Source: Streptomyces endophytica
GTDB lineage: Bacteria; Actinomycetota; Actinomycetes; Streptomycetales; Streptomycetaceae
DNA length: 64,000 nucleotides
Reading direction: 5' to 3'
NCBI RefSeq assembly: GCF_026153355.1
Contig: NZ_CP110636.1
Location: 4,588,001-4,652,000, forward strand
Positions 36,501 through 45,098 of this stretch are shown piece after piece. Each line of letters opens with the position of its first letter. Position 1 is the stretch's first letter. Under the pieces are notes generated by a model, which saw only the letters and a list, made by a program, of their open reading frames with translations, was not told the DNA's origin and searched no databases. A program made the translations under genes and the position numbers.

Positions 36501-37671
36501 GTTCCCCGAGGAGCCCGAGCTGCTGCAGGCCGGCTGGTCCAAGCGCCGCCCGCTGTCCTGGGTCGTCCACGAGGAGACCTACGGCCGCCGCGCGCTGCCC
36601 GGCGAGAACCCGCACGACCTCCTCCAGGAGACCCTCCAGGGCATCCGCCCGCTGGACGCCAAGGCGCTCGGCGAGGCATGGGAGCGCCAGAAGCGGATGA
36701 CCAAGCCCGCCGGCGCGCTCGGCATGCTGGAGATCATCTCCGCGCAGCTGTGCGGCCTGTCCCGCAAGTGCCCGCCGCCGATCCCGGAGCCGGCCGCCGT
36801 GGCGATCTTCGCCGGCGACCACGGCGTGCACGCCCAGGGCGTCACCCCCTGGCCCCAGGAGGTCACCGGCCAGATGGTCGCCAACTTCCTGGGCGGCGGC
36901 GCGGTCTGCAACGCCTTCGCCAACCAGGTCGGCGCCGAGGTGTGCGTCGTGGACGTCGGCGTGGCCGTCGAACTGCCCGCCACCCCCGGCCTGCTGCCCC
37001 GCAAGGTCCGGGCCGGCACCGCCGACTTCACCCAGGGCCCCGCGCTCACCCAGGACGAGGTCCTCAAGGCCATCGAGGTGGGCATCGAGACCGCCCGCGA
37101 CCTCGTTGCGGCCGGCAACAAGGCGCTGCTCACGGGCGAGATGGGCATCGCCAACACCACCACCTCCGCCGCGCTGATCGCCGTCTACACCGGCGTCGAC
37201 CCCGCCGAGGTCACCGGCCGCGGCACCGGCATCAACGACGAGACGCACGCCCGCAAGGTCGACGTGGTCCGCCGTGCCCTGGAACTCCACCAGCCCGATC
37301 CGGCCGATCCGGTCGGTGTGCTCGCCGCGGTCGGCGGCCTGGAGCACGCGGCCCTGGTCGGCCTGATCCTCGGCGGCGCCTCGCTGCGCACACCGGTGAT
37401 CCTCGACGGCGTCAGCGCCGGCGCCGCCGCCCTGGTGGCCCGCGCCATCGCCCCCGAGGCGCTGGCCGCCTGCATCGCCGGCCACCGCAGCGCCGAGCCC
37501 GGCCACGTCGCGGCCCTCAACAAGCTCGGCCTGCGCCCGCTCGTCGACCTCGACCTGCGCCTCGGCGAGGGCACCGGCGCCCTGCTGGCCCTCCCCGTCG
37601 TGCAGAGCGCGGCCCGCGCCATGCACGAGGTCGCCACCTTCGACTCCGCCGGAGTGACGGAGAAGAGCTGA
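33503..37671 (+). CDS. cobT: BluB-CobT fusion with about 800-residue disordered N-terminus (frame break)
   Basis: About 1389 residues after one base is restored near 35160 (frame 2 to 1). Residues 1-815 are Pro/Ala/Glu/Gln-rich with tandem units such as PDAQT (x3), PEAVA (x4) and TPEAA (x5). Residues about 820-1035 are a BluB-type flavin domain (RRDIRNGFRSDPIPNEVLLRVL, GHSQPWDFVVI, PYSSALAVENLWLAAR) that makes 5,6-dimethylbenzimidazole from FMN. Residues about 1040-1389 are CobT (AIFAGDHGVHAQGVTPWP, GEMGIANTTTSAAL, LRLGEGTGA with the catalytic Glu), which joins that base to nicotinate mononucleotide ribose phosphate. Two successive steps of cobalamin lower-ligand synthesis are fused. Confidence 0.85.
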
Positions 37672-37703
37672 TGCGGTGCGGCCGGAACCCGGCCGCACCG
37701 CAT
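37671..37703 (+). terminator. Terminator after cobT
   Basis: A 15-bp perfect stem (ATGCGGTGCGGCCGG / CCGGCCGCACCGCAT) with 3-nt loop AAC, starting at the last base of the cobT stop codon. Confidence 0.7.
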
Positions 37704-37845
37704 GACCCCCGGCCCGCAGCCCCCTAGGCTGTGGGCCGGGGCCGTACGCCCCCGAGGGTCGTATCATCCCTGATCAGCCGCTCCAGAGCCGCAGCGACTG
37801 AGCCGGTCTCGAACCCGCACCATCCGTACAAGGAGCCGCCCCGCC

Positions 37846-39084
37846 ATGGCCGAGCACGTCGCCGAACACGCTGCCTACCCCGTCGGACTGCGGCTGTCCG
37901 GCCGCCGGGTGGTCGTCCTGGGAGCCGGACAGGTCGCCCAGCGCCGCCTGCCCTCACTCGTCGCCGCGGGCGCGGACGTCGTGCTCGTCTCCCCGTCCGC
38001 CACCCCGTCCGTCGAGGCGATGGCCGACGCCGGCGAGATCCGCTGGGAGCGCCGCCGCTACCGCGCCGGTGACCTCGCCGAGGCCTGGTACGCGCTGATC
38101 TCCACCGACGACCCCGAGGCCAACGCCGCCGCCTCCCAGGAGGCCGAGGAACGGCGGGTGTGGTGCGTACGCGCCGACGACGCCGAGGCGGCCACCGCCT
38201 GGACCCCGGCCACCGGGCGCAGCGAGGGCGTCACCGTCGCGGTCCTCACCGGCCGCGACCCGCGCCGCTCCGCCGCCGTGCGCGACGCCATCGTCGAGGG
38301 CCTGCGCGACGGCAGCATCGCCGCCCCGCACCACCGCCGCCCGCACACCCCCGGCGTGGCGCTGGTCGGCGGCGGTCCCGGCGACCCCGACCTGATCACG
38401 GTCCGCGGCCGCCGCCTCCTCGCCGAGGCCGACGTGGTGATCGCCGACCGCCTCGGCCCCCGCGACCTGCTGGCCGAGCTGCCCCCGCACGTCGAGGTCA
38501 TCGATGCCGCGAAGATCCCCTACGGCCGTTTCATGGCCCAGGAAGCGATCAACAACGCGCTGATCGAGCACGCCAAGGCCGGCAAGGCCGTGGTCCGCCT
38601 CAAGGGCGGCGACCCGTTCGTCTTCGGCCGCGGCATGGAGGAGGCCCAGGCACTCGCCGAGGCCGGCATCCCCTGCACCGTCGTCCCCGGCATCTCCAGC
38701 ACCATCTCCGTCCCCGGAGCCGCCGGCATCCCCGTCACCCACCGCGGCGTCGCCCACGAATTCACCGTGGTCAGCGGCCACGTCGCCCCCGACGACGAGC
38801 GCTCCCTGGTCGACTGGGCCGCCCTCGCCAAGCTGCGCGGCACCCTGGTCGTCCTCATGGGAGTGGAGAACAGCGGCGCCATCGCCGCCAAGCTCGTCGA
38901 ACACGGCCGCCCCGCCGACACCCCGGCCGCGGTCATCCAGGAGGGCACCACCGCTACCCAGCGCCGGGTCGACGCCACCCTCGCCACCCTCGGCGAGACG
39001 GTCCGCTCCGAGGGCGTCCGGCCGCCGGCGGTCATCGTCATCGGCGACGTCGTCACCGTCGGCGCGACGACCCCGGCCGGCTAG
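37846..39084 (+). CDS. cobA: Uroporphyrinogen-III C-methyltransferase with N-terminal siroheme-synthase domain
   Basis: 412 residues. The N-terminal 150 residues are a precorrin-2 dehydrogenase/ferrochelatase-like Rossmann domain (GRRVVVLGAGQVAQRRLPSLVAAGA). The C-terminal 260 residues are a SAM uroporphyrinogen-III methyltransferase (VALVGGGPGDPDLITVRG, VVRLKGGDPFVFGRG, PGISSTISVPG, GIPVTHRG). It converts uroporphyrinogen III to precorrin-2 and probably onward to sirohydrochlorin, feeding cobalamin and siroheme. CysG-like in layout. AAGGAG lies 11 bases upstream of the ATG. Confidence 0.93.
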   Translation: MAEHVAEHAAYPVGLRLSGRRVVVLGAGQVAQRRLPSLVAAGADVVLVSPSATPSVEAMADAGEIRWERRRYRAGDLAEAWYALISTDDPEANAAASQEAEERRVWCVRADDAEAATAWTPATGRSEGVTVAVLTGRDPRRSAAVRDAIVEGLRDGSIAAPHHRRPHTPGVALVGGGPGDPDLITVRGRRLLAEADVVIADRLGPRDLLAELPPHVEVIDAAKIPYGRFMAQEAINNALIEHAKAGKAVVRLKGGDPFVFGRGMEEAQALAEAGIPCTVVPGISSTISVPGAAGIPVTHRGVAHEFTVVSGHVAPDDERSLVDWAALAKLRGTLVVLMGVENSGAIAAKLVEHGRPADTPAAVIQEGTTATQRRVDATLATLGETVRSEGVRPPAVIVIGDVVTVGATTPAG

Positions 39085-39161
39085 CCGCGACCACTACTGC
39101 CGGCCGGCCGATCGGCTGCCCCGGCATTGGAACCCCGACACCGACAAGGCACTATCTCCCC

Positions 39162-39977
39162 GTGGCAGAAATCATCACCGTCGACGACCCGGACGACCCG
39201 CGGCTGGCCGACTACACCGGCCTGACCGACGTCGAACTGCGGCGTCGGCGCGAGCCCGCGGAGGGACTCTTCATCGCCGAGGGCGAGAAGGTCATCCGGC
39301 GCGCCCGGCACGCCGGCTACGAGATGCGCTCGATGCTGCTCTCCTCGAAGTGGGTCGACGTCATGCGCGACGTGATCGACGAGGTCCCGGCCCCGGTCTA
39401 CGCCGTCAGCCCGGCCCTCGCCGAACAGGTGACGGGCTATCACGTCCACCGCGGCGCGCTCGCCTCCATGCAGCGCACCCCGCTGCCCACGGCCGCCGAA
39501 CTCCTCGTCGGCGCGCGCCGCATCGTGGTCATGGAGGCCGTCAACGACCACACCAACATCGGCGCGATCTTCCGCAGTGCGGCGGCCCTCGGCATGGACG
39601 CGGTGCTGCTCTCGCCGGACTGCGCCGACCCCCTCTACCGCCGCTCGGTGAAGGTCTCCATGGGCGCGGTCTTCTCCGTCCCGTACGCCCGCCTGGAGAG
39701 CTGGCCCCGGGACCTGTCCGTCGTACGGGAGGCGGGCTTCAAACTGCTCGCCCTCACCCCTGCCGAGAAGGCCACCACCATCGACGAGGCGGCCCCGCAC
39801 ACGCTGGACCGCGTCGCCCTGATGCTGGGCGCGGAGGGCGGCGGCCTCACCACCGGCGCCCTGCGCGCCGCCGACGAATGGGTCCGCATCCCGATGGCCC
39901 ACGGCGTCGACTCCCTCAACGTCGGCGCAGCCGCGGCGGTGGCGTTCTACGCGGTGACGTCGGGGCGTCAGGCTTAG
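39162..39977 (+). CDS. SpoU/TrmH family RNA 2'-O-methyltransferase
   Basis: 271 residues from GTG. The N-terminal part resembles the RNA-binding ribosomal-L30-like extension of 23S rRNA methyltransferases (LRRRREPAEGLFIAEGEKVIRRA). SPOUT motifs are motif 1 NDHTNIGAIFRSAAALGMDAVLL, motif 2 LMLGAEGGGLT and motif 3 IPMAHGVDSLNVGAAAAVAFY. It modifies a ribose in rRNA or tRNA; the target is not predictable. It sits 77 bases after cobA and ends ahead of a repeat-rich intergenic region. Confidence 0.88.
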   Translation: MAEIITVDDPDDPRLADYTGLTDVELRRRREPAEGLFIAEGEKVIRRARHAGYEMRSMLLSSKWVDVMRDVIDEVPAPVYAVSPALAEQVTGYHVHRGALASMQRTPLPTAAELLVGARRIVVMEAVNDHTNIGAIFRSAAALGMDAVLLSPDCADPLYRRSVKVSMGAVFSVPYARLESWPRDLSVVREAGFKLLALTPAEKATTIDEAAPHTLDRVALMLGAEGGGLTTGALRAADEWVRIPMAHGVDSLNVGAAAAVAFYAVTSGRQA

Positions 39978-40066
39978 GGGTACGGAGGCTTAGGGGGCGT
40001 CCGGCGCGAGGGGCCGCCGTGGGCTGGGGCCAGTCGGTCGCCCTCACCGGGGTACGTGGTCACGTG

Positions 40067-40158
40067 GTTCCCATCCCCGCAACTACTCGGTTCCCCTCCC
40101 GGGAATCACGTCGTTCCCCTCCCCGCAACTACTCGCTTCCCCTCCCCGGAATACCGCC
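40067..40158. repeat. Four tandem 23-bp units
   Basis: Units start at 40067, 40090, 40113 and 40136. Units 1 and 3 are nearly identical (GTTCCC-n-TCCCCGCAACTACTCG) and units 2 and 4 share GTTCCCCTCCC..GGAAT. They lie between the convergent SpoU and kinase genes. Confidence 0.85.
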
Positions 40159-40184
40159 CAGCCCCGCCACGTTGTCGGCCCCGA

Positions 40185-40200
40185 GGGGCGCTCGCGCCCC
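40185..40200. terminator. Short hairpin between convergent genes
   Basis: GGGGCG-CTCG-CGCCCC, a 6-bp stem with a 4-nt loop, followed by overlapping AGGGG/CCCCT complements; it may terminate either gene. Confidence 0.45.
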
Positions 40201-40253
40201 TTAGGGGATCCGTTCCCCTACCCCCTAAGGCCCGCCCCCTCCCACGCGCCCGC

Positions 40254-41696
40254 CTACCGCGCGTACGTGTCCCCGCCCCGGTCCGCCGGACCTTCACGCG
40301 TAGCGGCCGGACTGCCGGCCGGAGCAAGCGGAGCCAGTCGTTCCATGGCGTCGGCTCCCATCCCCCGGGTCGGCCCCTGGCAGCCCTGCGCCGCCGCGAT
40401 CCCCAGCGCGACCAGCAGCGTCACCACGACGAACACGATGACCCGCTGGCGCAGCAGCCGGCGGTCCGGTCCGGGCCGGCGTCCGCCCGAGTTCGTACGG
40501 ACCGGGGTGCGCGAACCGTTTCGCCCCGTCGGCCGCGCCGCCGGACCACGTCGGGCATTCCGCCCCGCAGTACGCGGATTCTTCCTCGCGCCGGTGCCCG
40601 CACCGGTACCTGCACCCGTGCCCGCACCGGAAGCCGGCCCGCCCGGCCGTCCACCGGCCCCGTCCCGCGGTGCCGGCGGACGCGACGTGTGCGGGCGCGG
40701 CGCGGAGCCGCCCGCCGTCCGCCGCTCGGTGCGCTGGCGCGCGTACTCCTCGGCCCGCTGCCCGGTCGGCCGGTCCGACGGACGGCGCTCCGCCCGGCCC
40801 CATCCGGCCCCGCTGCCGGACCCGTTGTGCAGAAGCCCTCCCGACGGCCCCCCGGACAACCCGCCCGACAGACCGTGCGCCTCACGGGCCGCGATCTCCT
40901 TGAGCCGCAACGACAGCGACAACGTGCTGGGCCGGTCCGCCGGATCCTTGGCCAGGCACGACGCGAGCAGCGGCGCCAGCGCGTCCGGCACCCCGGCGAG
41001 CTGCGCCTCCTCGTGTACCACCCGGTAGAGCATGACCTCCGAACTGCCTTGCCCGAACGGGGAGTCCGCGGTGCAGGCGTACGCCAGCGTGGCGCCCAGC
41101 GCGAAGATGTCGGTGGCCGGGGTCACCGCGGCCCCGCGGACCTGTTCCGGCGCCAGGAAGCCCGGCGACCCGACGGCCGTACCGACATGGGTGAGCGTGC
41201 TGGCGCCGGTCGCCCAGGCGATGCCGAAGTCGATGATGCGCGGGCCCTTGGGCGACAGCAGGATGTTGGACGGCTTCAGGTCGCGGTGCACGACACCCGC
41301 GTCGTGGACGGCCAGCAGCCCCTCGGACAGCGCCGCACCGACGGACGCGACCTGCGCGGGGGAGAGCGGCCCCTCCTCGTTGACCTTGTCGTGCAGCGAC
41401 GGGCCGGGGACGTACTGGGTGGCGAACCACGGGCGGTCCGCGTCCAGATCGGCCGCGACCAGCCGCGCCGTACAGCCGCCGCGGATCCGGCGGGCGGCGG
41501 AGACCTCGCGGGCGAACCGCGAGCGGAACTCCTGATCCTCCGCCAGGTCCGGCCGGATCACCTTCAGCGCCACCCGCTGACCGCGCTTGTCCGAGCCGAG
41601 GTAGACCACGCCCATCCCGCCCGCGCCGAGCCGGCGGTGCAACCGGAACGTCCCGACGACACGCGGGTCCTCGCGTCGGAGCCGCATCATCGCCAT
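40254..41696 (-). CDS. Hanks-type serine/threonine protein kinase with C-terminal membrane segment
   Basis: 480 residues. The kinase domain (about 15-275) has the glycine loop RLGAGGMGVVYLG, VALKVI, the catalytic loop HRDLKPSN, DFG (IDFGIAW) and SPGFLAPEQV. A disordered Gly/Arg/Pro-rich linker of about 150 residues includes GAGTGAGTGAGTGA. It leads to one transmembrane helix (RVIVFVVVTLLVALGIAAA) and a short outside tail without PASTA domains. Likely an envelope-linked signalling kinase; substrates unknown. Confidence 0.92.
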   Translation of the reverse strand: MAMMRLRREDPRVVGTFRLHRRLGAGGMGVVYLGSDKRGQRVALKVIRPDLAEDQEFRSRFAREVSAARRIRGGCTARLVAADLDADRPWFATQYVPGPSLHDKVNEEGPLSPAQVASVGAALSEGLLAVHDAGVVHRDLKPSNILLSPKGPRIIDFGIAWATGASTLTHVGTAVGSPGFLAPEQVRGAAVTPATDIFALGATLAYACTADSPFGQGSSEVMLYRVVHEEAQLAGVPDALAPLLASCLAKDPADRPSTLSLSLRLKEIAAREAHGLSGGLSGGPSGGLLHNGSGSGAGWGRAERRPSDRPTGQRAEEYARQRTERRTAGGSAPRPHTSRPPAPRDGAGGRPGGPASGAGTGAGTGAGTGARKNPRTAGRNARRGPAARPTGRNGSRTPVRTNSGGRRPGPDRRLLRQRVIVFVVVTLLVALGIAAAQGCQGPTRGMGADAMERLAPLAPAGSPAATREGPADRGGDTYAR

Positions 41697-42303
41697 GTCC
41701 GTCCCCTACCTGCGGTGGGAGGCCCCTCCGCTGCCAACCGTCTGACGTGGCACAGCTTACGGATTGACGGCTCGCTGTGCTGAGAGGCCGCGCATGCGTC
41801 GGCAACCGGATTGTCGGTGGCGGGTGCGATCCTCGGAGTGCGGAAGGGGCAAGGGGGCGTGCGGCGGCCGGGGTTTTCCGCCCGCGTACTCAATGATGCG
41901 TCACATAAGGGGATTGACGCGATGAAAGGTGATCGAGGGAGAATGCCGGGGATGCCGGATGTTGCTCCCGGCGGCGGACGGCGCCGGCGTACGCGGCGGC
42001 CGGCGGCTGCCGGACGGCGGGGCGCGGGAGAGCCGCCGACGTGACCGAGGTCACGCCTGCGGGCCGCTCCGACCTGCGGCGCGGTGGCCACCCCTGGGGG
42101 ATGTCCCGGGGCCCTCAGGGGTCTTCTCCACCCAGGGGAGTACGTGACGCCCGGCCCCGTCATCCTCCTGGAGGCCGCCCAATAGGTACGACGGCATGAC
42201 GCCTGGCCTGCGTCGCGTGCCTAGTGTTGTCATCAAGCGGCGGGCGCAGCACTCGTCCCCCGAGGTCAGACGCCCGCCGCTCCAGAGACGACGGGAGCGG
42301 ACG
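41697..42303. other. 607-base intergenic region with regulatory palindrome
   Basis: Between the divergent kinase and small membrane-protein genes. It holds the perfect palindrome CGTGACC-GA-GGTCACG (42041-42056) and long complementary arms CCCCTGGG/CCCAGGGG (42092-42099 with 42131-42138). A plus-strand frame from ATG 41922 to 42044 (Arg/Gly-rich) was seen but has no clear ribosome binding site or family. No further gene is supported. Confidence 0.5.
42041..42056. promoter_or_regulatory. 16-bp palindrome, possible Crp-type site
   Basis: CGTGACC-GA-GGTCACG has 7-bp perfect arms and fits the GTGNCC-type half site reported for Streptomyces Crp. It lies about 345 bases upstream of the kinase and about 250 bases upstream of the small membrane protein. 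The regulator is inferred. Confidence 0.4.
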
Positions 42304-42513
42304 ATGGATCGGACCTCAGGACGGACGGCCCTTCGGGCGCAGGGGCGCAAGGCCGCCGCGGCGCTCGGCGGCCACCAGTCCTCGGGCACCCGCCATCCCC
42401 TCGTCGCGGTGGCCATGGTGCTGCCGTTGGCGATCCTGCTCGCCGTGGTCTTCGGCGGCTGGGAAGCCGTCATGACACAGGCGTCGTCCGTGGCCGGAAT
42501 GCTGGGGCGCTGA
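42304..42513 (+). CDS. Small single-pass membrane protein
   Basis: 69 residues. A basic N-terminus (MDRTSGRTALRAQGRKAAAAL) precedes one hydrophobic helix (LVAVAMVLPLAILLAVVFGGW) and a short tail. GGGAG at 42293-42297, 6 bases before the ATG, supports translation, and a strong hairpin follows. Conserved Streptomyces proteins of this type exist, but no function is known. Confidence 0.6.
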   Translation: MDRTSGRTALRAQGRKAAAALGGHQSSGTRHPLVAVAMVLPLAILLAVVFGGWEAVMTQASSVAGMLGR

Positions 42514-42602
42514 GCGGCACCCCAGGCCCGGGAGAGCGGCCCGGGACGGGGACCTCCGGCTGAAATACCCCGTGGGGACGGGGGTGCGGCGGACGGCACG
42601 AG

Positions 42603-42632
42603 CGGCCGGGCATCTGGGGAGATGCCCGGCCG
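42603..42632 (+). terminator. Hairpin after the small membrane-protein gene
   Basis: A 13-bp perfect stem (CGGCCGGGCATCT/AGATGCCCGGCCG) with loop GGGG. The remaining 260 bases to the next gene are C-rich and hold two CCTGATGCCCCCGC repeats but no gene. Confidence 0.65.
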
Positions 42633-42896
42633 TCGAGCTTCCACGCCCACCCACCGAACCGCGGCTCCCCCGAGCGCCCCACCGCGTACGCGCGCCCCCG
42701 CCGCCTCGCCCCCTCGCCGCGTACGCATGACCGCCTGATGCCCCCGCGCATACCCGCCTGATGCCCCCGCCCGCGCCCCTTCCCGCAGACGCCCGCCGGC
42801 CCGACTCCCCGCCCGCCCCCGCCGCGTACGATCCCCTTCGGGCCCGCCCAGGCAAGGCCCCACACCGACGCAGGCCAGGGGGAGGGGAGGAGAGCC

Positions 42897-43989
42897 ATGC
42901 CCACGCCGCTGGCCGTCCGCCTGGCCGCCTTCGCCGCATCCCCCGGCCCCGACGGCCCCCCACCCGCCCCGCCGGCCCCCGAGCCGCTCACCACCCACCC
43001 CGAGCCGCCTGCCGATCACCCCCACGCGTCCGCGTCCCCAGGTCACCCCCACCCACCCGCCGACCACCCCCAGGTCCTCGCCGACCGCCCCGACGGCACG
43101 GTCGTCCGCAGCGGTCGTACGGTCGCCAAGGCGCACGCCCCCGACGCCGACCCGCACGACCTCGCCGCCCGCCTCCGGATCGCCGCGCACCCCCTCCTGC
43201 ACGGGATCCTGCTGCCCCCGCTCCCGCTCACCGCCCCGGCGGCTTCCTCGTCCTCACCGACGAGGGCCGGGCGCTCACCCGCTGGCCGTACGGCACCCCG
43301 GTCGCGCCCGACGACCCCGCCGCGGTGCCCTGGGAGGACGCCGCCCGCCTGCTGGCCCGCCTGCACTCCGTCGATCCGCGCCAACTCCCCGGCCCGGTCC
43401 CGCCGATGCGCGGCCCCGCGAAGGCCGCCCGTGCCCTGACCCGGCTGCGCGCGGCAGTGGCCGACGGGCCGAAGGATGCCGTCCCCGGATCCCTGCGCGC
43501 GGCCGCCGCGGCCGTCGAACGGGCCTGGTGCGGGCTGCCGCCCTGGGCCCGGGCGAGGCCCCGCCCCCGCGTGCGGCGTCCCTCTGCCACGGCGACCTCC
43601 ACCTCGGCCAGCTGGTCCGCCACCCGGCGACCGACGGCCGCTGGCTCCTGATCGACGTCGACGACCTCGGCCTCGGCGACGGAACCTGGGACCTGGCCCG
43701 TCCCGCCGCCTGGTTCGCCACCGGTCTGCTCGCTCCCGACGTCTGGACGCGCTTCCTGACCGCCTACCGCGCGGCCGGCGGGCCGGCGCTGCGCCCCGAC
43801 GGCGACCCCTGGCCCGAGCTGGAGGTCCCCGCCCGCGCCCTGACCGTGCAGACCGCCGCGCTCGCCGTCGCCAAGGCCGTCACCGGGGAGCGGGCGCTGG
43901 ACGAGGCTGCGACCGCGGTCATCGACGCCTGCGCCCGGATGGCGTCCCTGCCGCAGCAGTTGGCACCCGACGGGCCCGTCGTACGCTGA
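42897..43989 (+). CDS. Aminoglycoside phosphotransferase (APH) family kinase (two frame breaks)
   Basis: About 364 residues when two missing bases are restored (frame 3 to 2 near 43235, 2 to 1 near 43548). A Pro/His-rich N-terminal stretch of about 65 residues precedes the kinase core: RSGRTVAKAHAPDADPHDL, GGFLVLTDEGRALTRWPYG, the catalytic loop SLCHGDLHLGQL and metal-binding LIDVDDLGLGDGTWDLARP. HGDLHLGQ rather than HGDxxxxN is a variation also seen in maltokinase-like enzymes. Substrate unknown; not evidence of antibiotic resistance. All motifs are intact, so the breaks look like sequencing indels. Confidence 0.7.
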
Positions 43990-44062
43990 ACCCCACGCCA
44001 CCGGAAGGCCGTTCCGGTGGCGCCGCGCTGAGCGGCAGCGAACGACAGGAGTTGAGCCGACG

Positions 44063-44340
44063 ATGCAGTGCCCCAAGTGCCATGCACCGATGCATACGTA
44101 CAACCGCAACGGTGTCCAGATCGAGCAGTGCGCCGGCTGCCGGGGGATCTTCCTCGACTTCGGGGAGCTGGAGGCGCTGACCCGCCTGGAGTCGCAGTGG
44201 GTCCAGCAGGCCCCGCCGCCGCCCGCCCCGCAGGCGTACCCCGCGGCTCCCGCCTGGGGCGCCCCGCATCACGGCCACCACGGTCACCATGGGCACCACG
44301 GTCATCACCGGGCCTCGGCCACATGCTGTTCTCGTCCTGA
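44063..44340 (+). CDS. TFIIB-type zinc-finger protein (frame break)
   Basis: About 92 residues with one base restored near 44310. The zinc ribbon is MQCPKCHAPMHTY and IEQCAGCRGIFLDFGELEAL (two CxxC pairs). A Pro/Ala linker and a His-Gly repeat (HHGHHGHHGHHGHH) follow, and the C-terminus is GHMLFSS in the other frame. This short tail is the end seen in relatives as I recall them, so the frame-2 extension past the His repeat is artefactual. May bind metal or nucleic acid; function unknown. Confidence 0.7.
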
Positions 44341-44416
44341 ACCGTCGCACCCGGCCCGGCCGGCACGGCCACAGCCGGCCGGCCGGGCCGGAGCCCGTGA
44401 CCGGCATGGCACAGCA

Positions 44417-44455
44417 CAAAAGCCGAGGGCCGGAGCGAATCGCTCCGGCCCTCGG
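44417..44455 (-). terminator. Terminator of the tRNA cluster
   Basis: A 15-bp perfect stem (44423-44437 with 44441-44455), loop AAT, followed on the minus strand by CTTTTG, a true U-run terminator. Confidence 0.85.
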
Positions 44456-44463
44456 GCTGGGTG

Positions 44464-44535
44464 TGGACGATACTGGGATTGAACCAGTGACCTCTTCCGT
44501 GTCAGGGAAGCGCTCTCCCGCTGAGCTAATCGTCC
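44464..44535 (-). tRNA. tRNA-Val (anticodon GAC), copy 3 of the cluster
   Basis: 72-base cloverleaf. Acceptor GGACGAT/ATCGTCC plus discriminator A; anticodon stem CTTCC/GGAAG with loop CTGACAC. Nearest the terminator and last in the Gly-Cys-Val-Val-Val order. Confidence 0.95.
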
Positions 44536-44569
44536 TCGGGACCATGGATCACGTAGACCCATGATTGCG

Positions 44570-44641
44570 TGCGCGATACTGGGATTGAACCAGTGACCTC
44601 TTCCGTGTCAGGGAAGCGCTCTCCCGCTGAGCTAATCGCGC
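44570..44641 (-). tRNA. tRNA-Val (anticodon GAC), copy 2
   Basis: Body identical to the neighbouring copies, but the acceptor is GCGCGAT/ATCGCGC, so three pairs have changed on both strands while remaining complementary. Confidence 0.95.
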
Positions 44642-44666
44642 GGGGGTCCGGCCGGAGCCGGACCAG

Positions 44667-44738
44667 TGGACGATACTGGGATTGAACCAGTGACCTCTTC
44701 CGTGTCAGGGAAGCGCTCTCCCGCTGAGCTAATCGTCC
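44667..44738 (-). tRNA. tRNA-Val (anticodon GAC), copy 1
   Basis: Sequence identical to the 44464-44535 copy (acceptor GGACGAT/ATCGTCC, anticodon loop CTGACAC). Confidence 0.95.
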
Positions 44739-44742
44739 TTGG

Positions 44743-44813
44743 AGGTGGAGACGGGATTTGAACCCGTGTAGACGGCTTTGCAGGCCGTTGCCTCGCCTCT
44801 CGGCCACTCCACC
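44743..44813 (-). tRNA. tRNA-Cys (anticodon GCA)
   Basis: 71-base cloverleaf. Acceptor GGTGGAG/CTCCACC with discriminator T; anticodon stem ACGGC/GCCGT with loop CTGCAAA. Four bases separate it from the adjacent tRNA-Val. Confidence 0.95.
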
Positions 44814-44848
44814 AGGAGTGAGGGGGTTCGGGAAGATCCCCCACATCG

Positions 44849-44921
<73 letters not shown>

Positions 44922-45098
44922 AGGTGTCTCTCCCAGACTACGTCCGGGAAGCTACCGGGCCTCCGGGGCGCTTCCGCGTCCCGGCGACGTGTTGAACTCT
45001 AGCGGATTCCGGGGCCAGTACAAAAACGCGTTTGTGCAGCGTGCTGCGCTGCTCGCCCGGCACAGGCGCGCCCGGGCCCCCGCCATAGACTCGCTGAC

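Noticed and set aside
33422..37767. Long minus-strand reading frames (732 and 1109 codons) opposite the BluB-CobT gene
   Set aside because: They are antisense to a Pro/Ala/Glu-rich coding sequence in which every frame stays open because of extreme G+C. Their Gly/Arg/Val-rich content shows no domains, while the plus strand has clear enzymatic motifs.
41922..42044. Small Arg/Gly-rich ORF in the kinase intergenic region
   Set aside because: No convincing ribosome binding site, composition typical of random high-G+C sequence, and it ends inside the regulatory palindrome.
42897..43989. Aminoglycoside resistance gene
   Set aside because: Only the broad APH fold is recognisable, with a HGDLHLGQ loop seen in sugar kinases. 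Context and sequence give no support for antibiotic resistance.
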